Origin: JBAXXL01 sp037127915
GTDB lineage: Bacteria > Bacteroidota > Ignavibacteria > Kapaibacteriales > UBA2268
NCBI GenBank assembly: GCA_037127915.1
Contig: JBAXXL010000022.1
Coordinates: 1 to 64,000, forward strand
Reading direction: 5' to 3'
Length of the DNA: 64,000 bases
Shown piece after piece: positions 42,768 to 52,437 of this stretch (position 1 is its first letter; each line of letters starts with the position of its first letter). Both the position numbers and the translations under genes were made by a program. A model generated the notes under the pieces. The model did no database searches, was not told the origin of the DNA, and saw only the letters and a list, made by a program, of their open reading frames with translations.

Positions 42768-43841
42768 TTAATCGCCTAAACAAATCCCTACACCACGAGC
42801 AGTATGAACTATATCAAATTCTAAATCAACAAAATTGTATTTAGAAACTGCATCTTTAATAGTAACAGAAGTGATTTTATTATTTATAAACCCAACCATA
42901 TCGCCGAATTGTTTTTCCAAAACCATTTCGAACGCTTTGACTCCAAATTGAGTTGCTAAAATTCTATCTTGAGCTATTGGTATGCCGCCTCTTTGGAGAT
43001 GACCTAATACAGTAACTCTTGCATCATGTTCCATCCCGGCGGCTTTAAGCTCGTCCAATAATCGATAAGCGGCACTCGGATTGTTTGTATTTGTGTAGTG
43101 GAATTCTTTGTTAGCTGATTTTGCACCTTCGGCAACAATTATTATACAGAAACCGTAACCATTAGTAAATCTGCTTTCGACTTTCTTTAATACAGAGTCA
43201 ATATTATAAGGTATCTCGGGTAATAAGCATACTTCAGCTCCGCCTGCTATTGCTGAATATAAAGCTATCCAACCTGCATTACGACCCATAACTTCAAGAA
43301 TCATAACTCTATCATGGCTTTCAGCGGTAGTTACCAATTTATCAAGCGCATCGGTAGCTATTTGAACAGCAGTCGGAAAACCGAATGTCATATCAGTAAA
43401 CGATAAATCATGGTCAATTGTCTTTGGAACGCCAATGACGTTTAATCCCATTTCAAATAGTGTTTGCGAAATTTTCTGTGAACCTTCGCCGCCAATACTT
43501 ATAACGGCATAAATACCCAATTCTTTTAACATCTTGAGCATTTCTGCACTTCGATCACTATATGTTATTGTTCCATCAGCTTGTTTTGTAGGCCAATTGA
43601 AAGGACCATCTTTTGTGGTAGTTTTGATAATGGTACCACCTTTTTGGTGTATCCCTGATGTATTTTTTGAATTTAAGGAAATGATTTCCTGAGGATCTTT
43701 TAGAACACCGTCGAAAGCTCGAATGCTTCCGAAAATTTCATAATCCTTTTCCTGCGCCGCACGCTTAACAATACCGCGGATTACAGCATTCAAACCCGGA
43801 CAATCGCCTCCTCCGGTTACAACTAACACTCTTTTTTTCAT
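42768..43841 (-). CDS. pfkA: 6-phosphofructokinase (group III type)
   Basis: Phosphorylates fructose-6-phosphate in glycolysis. The 357-aa protein has GGGDCPGLNAVIRG (residues 10-23), GGEGS (117-121), PKTIDHD (139-145) and ILEVMGRNAGWIA. Gly at the third site of GGEG points to ATP as donor, while the Lys in PKTID is otherwise typical of PPi enzymes. Together they fit the mixed-type group III seen in actinobacterial ATP-PFKs. TIDHD replaces the usual TIDND next to the catalytic Asp. The phosphate donor is therefore not certain. Upstream of smpB in the same transcript. Confidence 0.93.
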   Translation of the reverse strand: MKKRVLVVTGGGDCPGLNAVIRGIVKRAAQEKDYEIFGSIRAFDGVLKDPQEIISLNSKNTSGIHQKGGTIIKTTTKDGPFNWPTKQADGTITYSDRSAEMLKMLKELGIYAVISIGGEGSQKISQTLFEMGLNVIGVPKTIDHDLSFTDMTFGFPTAVQIATDALDKLVTTAESHDRVMILEVMGRNAGWIALYSAIAGGAEVCLLPEIPYNIDSVLKKVESRFTNGYGFCIIIVAEGAKSANKEFHYTNTNNPSAAYRLLDELKAAGMEHDARVTVLGHLQRGGIPIAQDRILATQFGVKAFEMVLEKQFGDMVGFINNKITSVTIKDAVSKYNFVDLEFDIVHTARGVGICLGD

Positions 43842-43851
43842 CTCGAATTCC

Positions 43852-45027
43852 TTAGTCCTTCACACTCAAATTGGCTTTACCTTTTCTGTAGGTTTTATAA
43901 ATTAAATAAAGCACTGAAATGAAAAACCCAAAAATCAATCCGCCTAAAAACATCATTTTTTTGACAGGTGCTATACTTTTTAAAGGTGTTTCAGCTTTAT
44001 CTAAAACTTCCACAACCGGTATATCGCGGCTTGCTTGAATGGCTTCTTGATGTTTTTGCATTTCCAAAAATAAAATCACCTGCTCAATCACCTCTCTATC
44101 ACGATAAAGTACAGCATATTTTCTTGCTAATTCAGGAATTTCTTTTAAAGGTATAGAAAATTTGTCTTCTTTCATTAAGCCACCGCTTTGAATGCTTTTG
44201 TATTGATTTAGAACAGCATTATATTTGTTGCGAATAGCTTGTAATTGCGGAGACTTGGTGCTAAATTCCTGTTCGGCAACCATTAGTTCGAATTGGGCTT
44301 CACCTAGAACAGCTCCGGAACTAACGGCTTGCGCTAGTATAGCTTTCAATTGTTCGTCAATTTCAAATAAATTGTTATTTTTCTGATAGTTTTCTAAAAT
44401 TATTGCGATAGAATCCAATCGAACATTATATTTCCTTATCTCACCCGCAATATATTCCTCCGAGAATTTGGCTTTACTCATTGATTGCTTACGGATGATT
44501 TTATCCAATGCTTCAATAGCGTCGTTAGCTATTATTGCCGTAAGCGATGCTAATGAATCTTTTTGCTTTTTGGAAGAAAACGCCTTAGTTTTCCAAGTAA
44601 ATTGTAGATAAATAAAACCATCTTTTGTGTTATCAATATCGAGAGATTGTTGAATTCCTGTTATTAACTCTTCTTTATTTTGTCCTTTGAAAAACTCATT
44701 TTTCGATAAATTGTCTTTATCAATAATATATTCTACAACCGAACGGCTTCTTAATATTCCGATAAAAGTTTGATTGGCTGACGATTTACCGCCACCAGCC
44801 AGCAAACCGACACTTGAAGGCATATCTTTAAGTAATGATGAAAGACCTCCAAGGGAAGATTCTTGTTTCGGCGGCATAATAACAGTTTGAACACTATATG
44901 TGTAAGGCATAATAAATGAAAAGCACAACAAGCCTATAGTAAAGGCGAGAGTAATTATAATTACACTTTTTTTATTGTCCTTAATTAACCTGATAAATTG
45001 GGCTAATGAAATTTCTTGCTTTTCCAT
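43852..45027 (-). CDS. Wzz-type polysaccharide chain-length / co-polymerase protein
   Basis: A 391-aa inner-membrane protein with a helix at each end (about residues 17-37 and 358-378) and a large periplasmic part with coiled-coil helices. Family blocks are TYSVQTVIMPPKQESSLGGL at the start, RSRSVVEYIIDKDNLS, and the PxxP-containing VEVLDKAETPLKSIAPVKKM before the last helix. No tyrosine-kinase domain follows, so it is a kinase-less Wzz/PCP protein. It lies 63 bp after the Wza-like gene; together they form an export pair. The cognate polysaccharide genes are not in the window. Confidence 0.85.
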   Translation of the reverse strand: MEKQEISLAQFIRLIKDNKKSVIIITLAFTIGLLCFSFIMPYTYSVQTVIMPPKQESSLGGLSSLLKDMPSSVGLLAGGGKSSANQTFIGILRSRSVVEYIIDKDNLSKNEFFKGQNKEELITGIQQSLDIDNTKDGFIYLQFTWKTKAFSSKKQKDSLASLTAIIANDAIEALDKIIRKQSMSKAKFSEEYIAGEIRKYNVRLDSIAIILENYQKNNNLFEIDEQLKAILAQAVSSGAVLGEAQFELMVAEQEFSTKSPQLQAIRNKYNAVLNQYKSIQSGGLMKEDKFSIPLKEIPELARKYAVLYRDREVIEQVILFLEMQKHQEAIQASRDIPVVEVLDKAETPLKSIAPVKKMMFLGGLIFGFFISVLYLIYKTYRKGKANLSVKD

Positions 45028-45090
45028 ATATATCCATTATAAAATGATATGAAAATTACTTGCTTATAGAAGTAATATATTATAAATAGT

Positions 45091-46722
45091 TTACTTAGTT
45101 AATGCTATTATTACACCGGCAAAAGTTGCAAATTGAGCGAGTAGTGTTACCCAAGTAGTTATTCCATCCATTAAGTCAATTTCTTTTTTAGTTGGAATTA
45201 ATATCACGTCCCCAGGTTCTAAAGTATAATCCATTCCTTTAGCACGAAATATCTCACCTCGTTGTTTTCTGACCAAGGTTTCGCTTTGGTCTGCTCTATA
45301 ACCGTAACCGCCTGCGATTTTGATATAATCTAAGTAAGTCATTCCCGGGCTGTAGTTCACATTTCCAGGTTTGTTTACTCTACCTTGAATGTTTATATAA
45401 TTAATTTTCTGTGGAACAATGATTGAATCCTTATTCATCAGATAAATATTATCTTCTGACTGATAATTTTTTATAGCTTCATCGAAATCTATAGACATAA
45501 TACCGCGTCGTTCATTAATACGTGCATCGTAATAGCGTTGTTCGTAGCGTGATCTTTCGGATTGCGGAATTTTTTTCAAACGTTCCAATTCCATATCCAC
45601 CTTGTCTTTATCGTTTTGCCTTATAAGTTCGGATGAGAAAGCAGATGCATCTTGGGTAAGTCCGCCGGCTCTTTTAATAACATCGGCAAATCTATCTTTG
45701 CTTTCTTCGATAGCGTATTTTCCCGGGTAGCGAACTTCACCGGTAATTATTACATAATCCATTCTATTCCAATCGGGCATTGAACGCACGAAAAGTCTGT
45801 CACCTGAATGCAAAGCAAAATCACCTGGCATCTTTGTAAAGGTAAAGCTATTTATTTTGTTCCATTTTGTTAAATCCAAAAAAGTTCTTTCTACGAGCAG
45901 ATTTGATTCGTCGAAACGTGCAAATTCAACGGAATCCAGATAAGCTGATTTCAGGAAGCATTGAGCCATGCGTATCAATGTCGACAACGAATCACCTTCT
46001 TTATATTCAAATTCACCTGCTGAGCTGACATCTCCATAAATCTTTATGGCATCTTTTTCGTTTGAAGGGGGGATGGTTATAATATCACCACCAGTCAAAT
46101 AAGGATTTGATTTTGTATCGCCCAACATGTAATAGCGAACTAAGTCAATATTAACAACGGTATCACGATTAGCAATCTTTCTTTTCAGGGTAATATTACG
46201 GAACGAAGCATCGTAAGTTAACCCGCCCGCTCTATCTATTGCATCTGAAACTCTATCAGTTGCTGAAGCTGATACACTAATAGGTTTTGAAATTGAGCCG
46301 CTGACTGTAACTTTAAATTTTCTGACTTCGTCCAATAAAATAAAAACATTATCAGTATTAAAATACTTTTTAATTTGTTGAAGAATCAATTCTTTAGCTT
46401 TAGCCAAGGTCTTTCCTTTTACATCAACAGCTCCAGCCTCTTGAAGCATAATCCATCCTTCAGGAGATACTTTTGCTGGATACTCCAATGTTTTAGCCAA
46501 TAATACGGAGATAACAAATTTATCCTCCGGACCAACTACATATTCGTTAGGATCAATTTCTCGTTCGATTATCCCTATCGATTCCCCCGCAATCTTTTTT
46601 GCATTGTCAAAGGCAAATGTGTCTAACTTATATTTTTGGGCACGCGATAGATATTCATAGTCTATTTGTGCAGATAATCCTGTTGCTGAAATAAGCAACA
46701 GGAAAAGAATTAACTTTTTCAT
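45091..46722 (-). CDS. Polysaccharide export protein, Wza/OPX type with SLBB domains
   Basis: A 543-aa envelope protein. The signal peptide covers residues 1-19; the Poly_export domain begins at YVVGPEDKFVISVL. At least three SLBB-like domains follow (FKVTVSGSISKPISVSASAT, DAIKIYGDVSSAGEFEYKEG, YVIITGEVRYPGKYAIEESK, NYINIQGRVNKPGNVNYSPG), and the C-terminal helix is TTWVTLLAQFATFAGVIIAL. OPX proteins form the outer-membrane exit for capsule or exopolysaccharide. The Cys lipobox seen in classical Wza is absent. Paired with the Wzz-like gene downstream. Confidence 0.9.
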   Translation of the reverse strand: MKKLILFLLLISATGLSAQIDYEYLSRAQKYKLDTFAFDNAKKIAGESIGIIEREIDPNEYVVGPEDKFVISVLLAKTLEYPAKVSPEGWIMLQEAGAVDVKGKTLAKAKELILQQIKKYFNTDNVFILLDEVRKFKVTVSGSISKPISVSASATDRVSDAIDRAGGLTYDASFRNITLKRKIANRDTVVNIDLVRYYMLGDTKSNPYLTGGDIITIPPSNEKDAIKIYGDVSSAGEFEYKEGDSLSTLIRMAQCFLKSAYLDSVEFARFDESNLLVERTFLDLTKWNKINSFTFTKMPGDFALHSGDRLFVRSMPDWNRMDYVIITGEVRYPGKYAIEESKDRFADVIKRAGGLTQDASAFSSELIRQNDKDKVDMELERLKKIPQSERSRYEQRYYDARINERRGIMSIDFDEAIKNYQSEDNIYLMNKDSIIVPQKINYINIQGRVNKPGNVNYSPGMTYLDYIKIAGGYGYRADQSETLVRKQRGEIFRAKGMDYTLEPGDVILIPTKKEIDLMDGITTWVTLLAQFATFAGVIIALTK

Positions 46723-46874
46723 TTTGACCTGATATATTTAATAAATACCTTTAAATTAACAAAGAGTATTAATATTTCATAAACCTTCTGAGTATTTTGT
46801 GTTTAGAGAATCTATTAAAATTATAAGCACCTTAAGTGCTTATAATTTTAAAATCAGATTATTTATCATAGAAC

Positions 46875-47204
46875 TTATGATGCTAACGCTTTATCCAATG
46901 ATTCAAAAATACTGAATATCGAATTGAATCCTGAGATATCGAAAACTTCAGTAATTTCTTCATTCATATTACAAACACGTAATTTTCCACCTAAAGCTTT
47001 GATTTTTTTCAATGTTGCCAGTACAACTCTCAAACCCAAACTGCTTATAAATGTTAGATTTGAAAAATCTAATATTATATTTTTACTTCCACGATTAATC
47101 AAATCGAAAATTTGTACCTCAACCTCGTCAGCCGTTACGGCATCTAATCTTCCATCGAATTCAATTACTAAATAATCTTCAAGAGTTTTTGTGTGTAAAT
47201 TCAT
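46875..47204 (-). CDS. STAS-domain anti-sigma factor antagonist
   Basis: A 109-aa single STAS domain of the SpoIIAA/RsbV kind: VIEFDGRLDAVTADEVEVQI, NIILDFSNLTFISSLGLRVV (Ser54-Ser55 at the phospho-acceptor site) and GGKLRVCNMNEEITEVFDIS. Its phosphorylation state should decide whether it binds the anti-sigma kinase encoded 18 bp upstream. In B. subtilis the motif is DSSGLG; here ISSLGL, so Ser55 is the likely target by position. Part of a partner-switch cluster with the next gene. Confidence 0.9.
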   Translation of the reverse strand: MNLHTKTLEDYLVIEFDGRLDAVTADEVEVQIFDLINRGSKNIILDFSNLTFISSLGLRVVLATLKKIKALGGKLRVCNMNEEITEVFDISGFNSIFSIFESLDKALAS

Positions 47205-47222
47205 TCTATTACCTTCGAATAA

Positions 47223-47636
47223 TTACATTTTAATATTATACAACATATTTAAATTATTTTTTTTATTATTTCTTTTATATTCAATGTTATTTGTCAACTG
47301 AGTTATGAAAAGAATACCCAGACCTCCAATTTTTGTTTCTTCCAAGCTTTTTCCGATTTCGGTTATGTTAAAACTTGTAGGATCGAAGGGTTTTCCATCG
47401 TCAATAACACTGATTTCCAATAAACTATCCTCAATGTTCAATACTATCTCTATTTCATGAACTTCATTATCATCATAAGCATAGGAGATAATATTAACTA
47501 TGTGCTCTTCTAAAATTAAGTTTAAATTAAAAATATTACTTTTTGCTATTTGGTTATCAGCAACGAATTCTGTTATGAATTTTGCTAATTTCTTTAATTC
47601 ATCTAAATCGTTTTTTAATTTTATTACTTGTTTCAT
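47223..47636 (-). CDS. Anti-sigma factor / serine kinase, HATPase (RsbW-like)
   Basis: A 137-aa GHKL protein: N-box LNLILEEHIVNIISYAYDD (Glu44, Asn48), G1 box VIDDGKPFDP (77-86) and G2 box IGGLGILFITQLTNNIEY (103-120). Such proteins phosphorylate a STAS antagonist and, when free, hold a sigma factor or other target. The STAS gene follows directly, so they form a switch. No sigma factor or PP2C phosphatase gene is adjacent; the divergent sensor at 49532 lies three genes upstream. Confidence 0.9.
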   Translation of the reverse strand: MKQVIKLKNDLDELKKLAKFITEFVADNQIAKSNIFNLNLILEEHIVNIISYAYDDNEVHEIEIVLNIEDSLLEISVIDDGKPFDPTSFNITEIGKSLEETKIGGLGILFITQLTNNIEYKRNNKKNNLNMLYNIKM

Positions 47637-47689
47637 AATACAAAATTAACAATTAAAATAAAAACCCAAAAGTTTTAAGTATCATTTTC

Positions 47690-48034
47690 TTATAATTTAG
47701 AGCTAAACTTATCTTCTTCGTTCGAAAAAAGGAAATTGAAAGAAGTCAAAGATCCATAACAGCGAGTTATATAGCTTTGAAACTTGATTCTTTCGCCTTC
47801 CGATAAATCTTCAGAAGAATTAATCTGTTGTTCTAATACCCGGATATTGTTTCGAACCATCACTATTTTATGCATTAGAGTCTCAATCGGAATCTCGTGT
47901 GGTTTCAAATCAGAATTTTCCGGTATTAGTTTAATAGTACCGTTTTGCCATTTAGGAGCTAAATCAGCGTTGTTTAACGAATCCATTTCGCGAACTAGTT
48001 GTTTAGCTAATACTTTTAATTCTACAGCGTCCAA
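47690..48034 (-). CDS. Conserved hypothetical, helical
   Basis: A 114-aa soluble protein with an acidic, helical composition (VELKVLAKQLVREMDSLNNA; MVRNNIRVLEQQINSSEDLS). I do not recognise the family. It lies 3 bp after the aminopeptidase gene and 53 bp before the anti-sigma gene, all on the minus strand, so it is likely co-transcribed. It may belong to the partner-switch cluster. Confidence 0.7.
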   Translation of the reverse strand: MDAVELKVLAKQLVREMDSLNNADLAPKWQNGTIKLIPENSDLKPHEIPIETLMHKIVMVRNNIRVLEQQINSSEDLSEGERIKFQSYITRCYGSLTSFNFLFSNEEDKFSSKL

Positions 48035-48037
48035 ACT

Positions 48038-49021
48038 TTACTCACGGTCTTTTTTTGGTTCAACATAATTACCTTTGACCATGATTTCTTTCCCATCAAA
48101 TTTGATTGTCGGTTTCATCACAACACAATCAAGATGAATAGGAGGCGTTAGCGAACCGCCGAAAGAGAAATTATTCCCAAAAGCGAAATGGCAAGTACCT
48201 AATACTTTTTCATCTTCACCAATAAATCCACCAATTTGAGCTTTATAGTTTGTTCCTATACCAAATTCAGCTAAAGTCTTAGCTTCTTCGTTCTCGTATT
48301 TATCCAATAATTTAACCAAAGCCTTAGTCTTAGTACCTTTGCCATTTATACTTTGGATTTTGCCTTTCGATATTTCTATTGTTATAGGGTTGTCTAATAA
48401 ACCTATTTCTGCAATAGTGGCGTCAATTACTAAAATACCTTCTGTTTGATCTTCGATCGGTGCGATATAAACTTCGCCTGACGGTAAATTGCCCCAAGCG
48501 CCTAATAGAGTCAACACACCGGTACTTATAATAGGACTGCGTTCTTTAACGTAAAGTTTAATATCGGTACCTAAATCGGTTGTTATATGAACTTCGTTTA
48601 CATCTTTATAACTAGCCGCTAATTCATTGCTTGTCGCAACGACTTGGTCGATTTCAGCACCCATTATTCTAATAAATGAATCTTCTTCCATCATAGGAAT
48701 TGAAGCAACGCGTACACCACCTTTAGTAGCTTGATGTCTAGGACCTGTATGGATAATTGATTTTGTAGTTGCCGCCGCAACGACATCGACACTACGCATA
48801 ATATCAATCAATTGGTTGGGTGGTTCATCACCATTGATACCTAAAACAGGCATATATAGCATAAACGCTGTTTTTGTTACTTTCTGTGCGGCGTCGTATA
48901 ATGCTTCACCGATTTTATTCATCTTTTCATCGGTAATGACTAAAAAGGTTTCTTCGCTTGTCAAACCCATATAATCAACCACTGCAGTAGTTGCCGCTTT
49001 TTTTAATTTTACAGAAATCAT
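48038..49021 (-). CDS. M29-like leucyl aminopeptidase
   Basis: A 327-aa metallo-aminopeptidase-like protein. The C-terminal part shows VLGTCHFAFGNNFSFGGSLT, then PPIHLDCV, matching the M29 aminopeptidase II motif (H-x-A-x-G, GG, H-x-D) that supplies metal ligands. Glu residues in FGIGTNYKA and FIGEDE lie where others are expected. It would cleave N-terminal residues from peptides in the cytoplasm. It is shorter than the usual M29 enzyme of about 400 aa, so catalytic function is probable rather than certain. Placed 16 bp from dut. Confidence 0.8.
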   Translation of the reverse strand: MISVKLKKAATTAVVDYMGLTSEETFLVITDEKMNKIGEALYDAAQKVTKTAFMLYMPVLGINGDEPPNQLIDIMRSVDVVAAATTKSIIHTGPRHQATKGGVRVASIPMMEEDSFIRIMGAEIDQVVATSNELAASYKDVNEVHITTDLGTDIKLYVKERSPIISTGVLTLLGAWGNLPSGEVYIAPIEDQTEGILVIDATIAEIGLLDNPITIEISKGKIQSINGKGTKTKALVKLLDKYENEEAKTLAEFGIGTNYKAQIGGFIGEDEKVLGTCHFAFGNNFSFGGSLTPPIHLDCVVMKPTIKFDGKEIMVKGNYVEPKKDRE

Positions 49022-49037
49022 TCTATCTCCGCTTGGA

Positions 49038-49508
49038 TTATATTTTTTTTAATAATTTTCCTATACCTGTCGAGCCAAAGCCGCCCTCGCCTCTTTCAGT
49101 TTTATCTAATTCTTTTGTTTCATACCAATCTATTTTTTCGTATTTAGCTATTACCAATTGCGCTATTCTATCGCCACGTTTGATAATAAATGGTTCATTA
49201 CCAAAATTTGATAATATTACCTTTATTTCACCACGATAATCGCTATCAACGGTTCCGGGTGCATTTAAAGTAAATACCCCATATTTAGCCGCTAATCCAC
49301 TTCGGGAACGAACTTGACATTCGTAGCCGTTTGGCAATGCGATTGCCAAACCTGTTGGAATGAGCGCAGTGCAATTAGGAGATAAAGAAATATCCTCGCT
49401 TATTGCCGCGTAAACATCCATACCTGCAGAACCTTCGGAAGCATAGTGAGGTAACGGCAAATCATCGAATTTATCGTCTAATCGCGCAATTTGTACTGTT
49501 TGTGGCAT
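49038..49508 (-). CDS. dut: Deoxyuridine triphosphatase
   Basis: Hydrolyses dUTP to dUMP, keeping uracil out of DNA. The five dUTPase motifs are present: ASEGSAGMDVYA (motif I), RSRSGLAAKYG (II), NAPGTVDSDYRGEIKV (III), RGDRIAQLVI (IV) and RGEGGFGSTG (V, residues 139-148). Start taken at ATG 49508 (MPQTVQIARL, 156 aa); an ATG at 49517 and a longer reading to 49544 that overlaps the upstream sensor gene are also in frame. The identification is firm, the start less so. Confidence 0.95.
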   Translation of the reverse strand: MPQTVQIARLDDKFDDLPLPHYASEGSAGMDVYAAISEDISLSPNCTALIPTGLAIALPNGYECQVRSRSGLAAKYGVFTLNAPGTVDSDYRGEIKVILSNFGNEPFIIKRGDRIAQLVIAKYEKIDWYETKELDKTERGEGGFGSTGIGKLLKKI

Positions 49509-49531
49509 ATTATACATGATATAATTTATTG

Positions 49532-51607
49532 TTATATTAAACACTTATCGGTTGAAAAGTTTGATAACGAACTTTGCATATTTTTTACCGACGAGTTTGT
49601 TTTTTCTATTTGGTGCTCAAAATCGAGCATTGATTTTTGAATATTTTCAGAGCAATCTCTTATTGACTTAATAAGGGATGATATATTGTAAATTCCTTCG
49701 CTTTGGTCGGACATAGAATCCTTGAATACAACAAAATGTTCAACCAAATCTTGTGCCTTAATAATTATATTATTGAGGTTTAGCGATACTGCATTAATTG
49801 TTGTTGAGGTATGGGTAATAAGCTCCAAGTAATTAATAACCGAAACAATAATACTTCTAATTGTATCATCTATATTAGCAATTTTAACCTCAATATTTAC
49901 AGCGGAATTTGCAGTTTCGAGTGCTAATTCATTGATTTTTTCTGCAACAATTTTAAATCCGCCAATATTATCATTTAATCCTTTTTCGAGCAATATAGCA
50001 CTAGTTTTTTCAGCTTCGATTTCTACATTTATCGAAAGCATATTGGTCCTGTGAGCTATATTATTTATTTCGGTGATAACATCGGTTATTCCTTCGGTTT
50101 CACTATGCATTTTTTCTAATACGGAACTTAGTTTGCGTGAATCATCATTAATTTTTGCCAGATGCAACTCCATTTCCTGGAGACTAGTTTTGCCACTTTC
50201 GGCATCCATATTAACATTGTTAGCAATATTGGAAATCAGGGCTAAATTGTTGTTTAGTGTTTTTATTCCTGATACCATATCGTCTATTGTCGAACCGGTG
50301 TTCGATAAATTTGTAGATTGTTGAACTAAAACCTTTTGGACTTCCTGAGCACCTGTCGCTAAACTATCGGTTGAAAAATTGACTTGCTTACCGGCTTTTT
50401 GAGATTGTAGAACCAAATTTTCAAGATTTAACAGCATAGAATTTAAATTTAAAACTAAACCAAGCATCTCATTTTTAATATGCTTTTCCTTAATATTTGG
50501 GTCGATAATTTTATATTCTGCGAGCAAATTCTGAGCGGATTTCATACCATCAGAAATTTCACCCCTAGCAACTTTTTCATTAATTTTGTCAATAGCTATT
50601 ATTTTTCTTGATAGGGCTTTAACAATAGAATAAACAATTATCAGTAGAAGTATGACCGTAATCAAATATATCAGGTCATTCAACCTAAAATTATTCATTT
50701 CTTTGAGAATACTTTCCTCTGGGATGAAGACGACAATTTTCCAATCGTTGAAACCGGCCGGATTAAGAAAAACAAAACCTTTATCACTTGTATTTTTCAA
50801 GCAATATTCGTTATCGCCTCTGGTTTGATTATTTTTGGATAAATCTTTGAACCAATCGGCACTACCGCTTTCTACTTTGAAGAAATCTATTAGATTATTA
50901 ATTTTTCCTTTTTCATCATAAGGGTAAATCAGTTTCCCTTTTGAATCAGTGATAAAAAAACTGCTTCCTTTGATTTGGTTAATTTTATAATAAATTTCAT
51001 CAAGCCATTTTAGTTGTATATCGTTTGTAAATACTCCCAGTAGTTTATCATTAGCGGTATAGATTGGACAGGAATACGTAATCATATATTCTTCGCCGCC
51101 GCCTTTATCGAAATATGGATTTGACCAATAAGGTTTTTTTGTTTCAACAGGGGTTTTGTACCACTCCCAGTGTGTATAATTGTAATTTTTATTGGCTAAA
51201 TCAATACGCTTAAGATCGCTTTTCCCTTTGTAGTAATACGGACATTTCAAATTGAGAGTGTCAGAAAAATTTGGATTATAACCAAAAGCTGTTCCAAATA
51301 CGTCGGGGTTATTCTCAAGATATAACTTCAAAATGTTTTCAATTTCATTCAAAGTAAAATCTTTATTATGGAAGCATATCTCGAGTGCATCCGAGGATTT
51401 TTCAACATTGGAAAACAATCTTCTGAATTCCGAAGCAATGGTTTTGGAATAGAATTCTGAATTTTTCTCTGCGGCTTCGTAAAAAGATTTCTTTGAATCT
51501 AAAGCATTAAATACAAGAACTAATACACTGCTCAAAACAAGCAATACGATAAAAACCAACATGATTATATTGGTGAGAGATTTTCTGGTTATGTTTAAAA
51601 GATTCAT
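49532..51607 (-). CDS. dCache sensor with divergent methyl-accepting coiled-coil domain
   Basis: A 691-aa membrane sensor: TM1 about 11-34, periplasmic dCache domain 40-305 (WEWYKTPVETKKPYWSNPYF, EYMITYSCPIYTANDKLLGV), TM2 about 312-330, then a long helical domain of MCP type. The normally invariant hairpin tip (IxxQTNLLALNAAIEAARAGE) reads IAHRTNMLSINVEIEAEKTS and then ILLEKGLNDNIGGFKIVAEK. It is altered and has extra residues, so ordinary CheA/CheW coupling is doubtful. It may instead signal to the partner-switch proteins encoded downstream. No che genes are in the window. Confidence 0.85.
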   Translation of the reverse strand: MNLLNITRKSLTNIIMLVFIVLLVLSSVLVLVFNALDSKKSFYEAAEKNSEFYSKTIASEFRRLFSNVEKSSDALEICFHNKDFTLNEIENILKLYLENNPDVFGTAFGYNPNFSDTLNLKCPYYYKGKSDLKRIDLANKNYNYTHWEWYKTPVETKKPYWSNPYFDKGGGEEYMITYSCPIYTANDKLLGVFTNDIQLKWLDEIYYKINQIKGSSFFITDSKGKLIYPYDEKGKINNLIDFFKVESGSADWFKDLSKNNQTRGDNEYCLKNTSDKGFVFLNPAGFNDWKIVVFIPEESILKEMNNFRLNDLIYLITVILLLIIVYSIVKALSRKIIAIDKINEKVARGEISDGMKSAQNLLAEYKIIDPNIKEKHIKNEMLGLVLNLNSMLLNLENLVLQSQKAGKQVNFSTDSLATGAQEVQKVLVQQSTNLSNTGSTIDDMVSGIKTLNNNLALISNIANNVNMDAESGKTSLQEMELHLAKINDDSRKLSSVLEKMHSETEGITDVITEINNIAHRTNMLSINVEIEAEKTSAILLEKGLNDNIGGFKIVAEKINELALETANSAVNIEVKIANIDDTIRSIIVSVINYLELITHTSTTINAVSLNLNNIIIKAQDLVEHFVVFKDSMSDQSEGIYNISSLIKSIRDCSENIQKSMLDFEHQIEKTNSSVKNMQSSLSNFSTDKCLI

Positions 51608-51609
51608 AT

Positions 51610-52413
51610 TTATTTACCTTTTTTTCTATAAGACCAAATAACTATAAGAATACCGGCAATAATAAATGGAATACTAAGAACGAGCCCCATATCTAAACCC
51701 AATGGCAATTCGAATGCCGCCTGGTGCTCTTTCCAAAATTCTATAATAAACCGTGCAGTAAATACTAAAATTAAAAACATGCCAAATATATAGCCTTCGC
51801 GTGTATGCTCTTTGTATTTTTTATAATAGAAGAACAAGTAGAAGAAAATAGCTAGATAGCATATCGCTTCATAAAGTTGCACAGGGTGACGCGGAACATT
51901 ATCAACACTTTGGAAAACAACAGCCCAAGGAACACTGGCTTGAACACCGTAAATTTCAGAATTGAAGAAATTACCCAACCTAATAAAGAATCCGGCTAAT
52001 GCGACCACAATAACGACTCTATCCAAAGTCCAAATATAACTAATATCCTTGCGCTTCCTAACTGCGAACCATAAGGCAATTAATATACCGATTGCGGCAC
52101 CATGCGAAGCAAGCCCGCCTTTCCATATAAATAGAATTTCTAATGGATGTGAAAGGTAAAATGCTGGTTCGTAAAATAAGCAATGCCCGAGCCGCGCTCC
52201 AACTACAGTACCAGCAACCATATACATAGTGAGCGATTCAAGGAATTTCAAATCCTTCTTTTCCCACTTCAAGAATTTTTCCATCAGCAGATAGCCCACA
52301 ATGAAGCTTCCTGCAAATAATAATCCATACCAGCGCGGATGGAATATCCACACAGTGAAACCCGGATTTACGTTCCAGTAGATTACGTTTATAACATTTA
52401 GTATCAAATTCAT
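51610..52413 (-). CDS. lgt: Prolipoprotein diacylglyceryl transferase
   Basis: Transfers diacylglycerol from phosphatidylglycerol to the lipobox Cys of prolipoproteins, in the inner membrane. The 267-aa protein has seven or so helices and the family marks HPRWYGLLFAGSF, VVGARLGHCLFYEP, KGGLASHGAAIG, IRLGNFFNSEIYG and PRHPVQLYEA. The substrate fits the many lipoproteins of this group. It lies 2 bp upstream of the sensor gene and 24 bp after nadK. Confidence 0.95.
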   Translation of the reverse strand: MNLILNVINVIYWNVNPGFTVWIFHPRWYGLLFAGSFIVGYLLMEKFLKWEKKDLKFLESLTMYMVAGTVVGARLGHCLFYEPAFYLSHPLEILFIWKGGLASHGAAIGILIALWFAVRKRKDISYIWTLDRVVIVVALAGFFIRLGNFFNSEIYGVQASVPWAVVFQSVDNVPRHPVQLYEAICYLAIFFYLFFYYKKYKEHTREGYIFGMFLILVFTARFIIEFWKEHQAAFELPLGLDMGLVLSIPFIIAGILIVIWSYRKKGK

Positions 52414-52437
52414 AAAATTTTCCTAATAGATTTTTAA

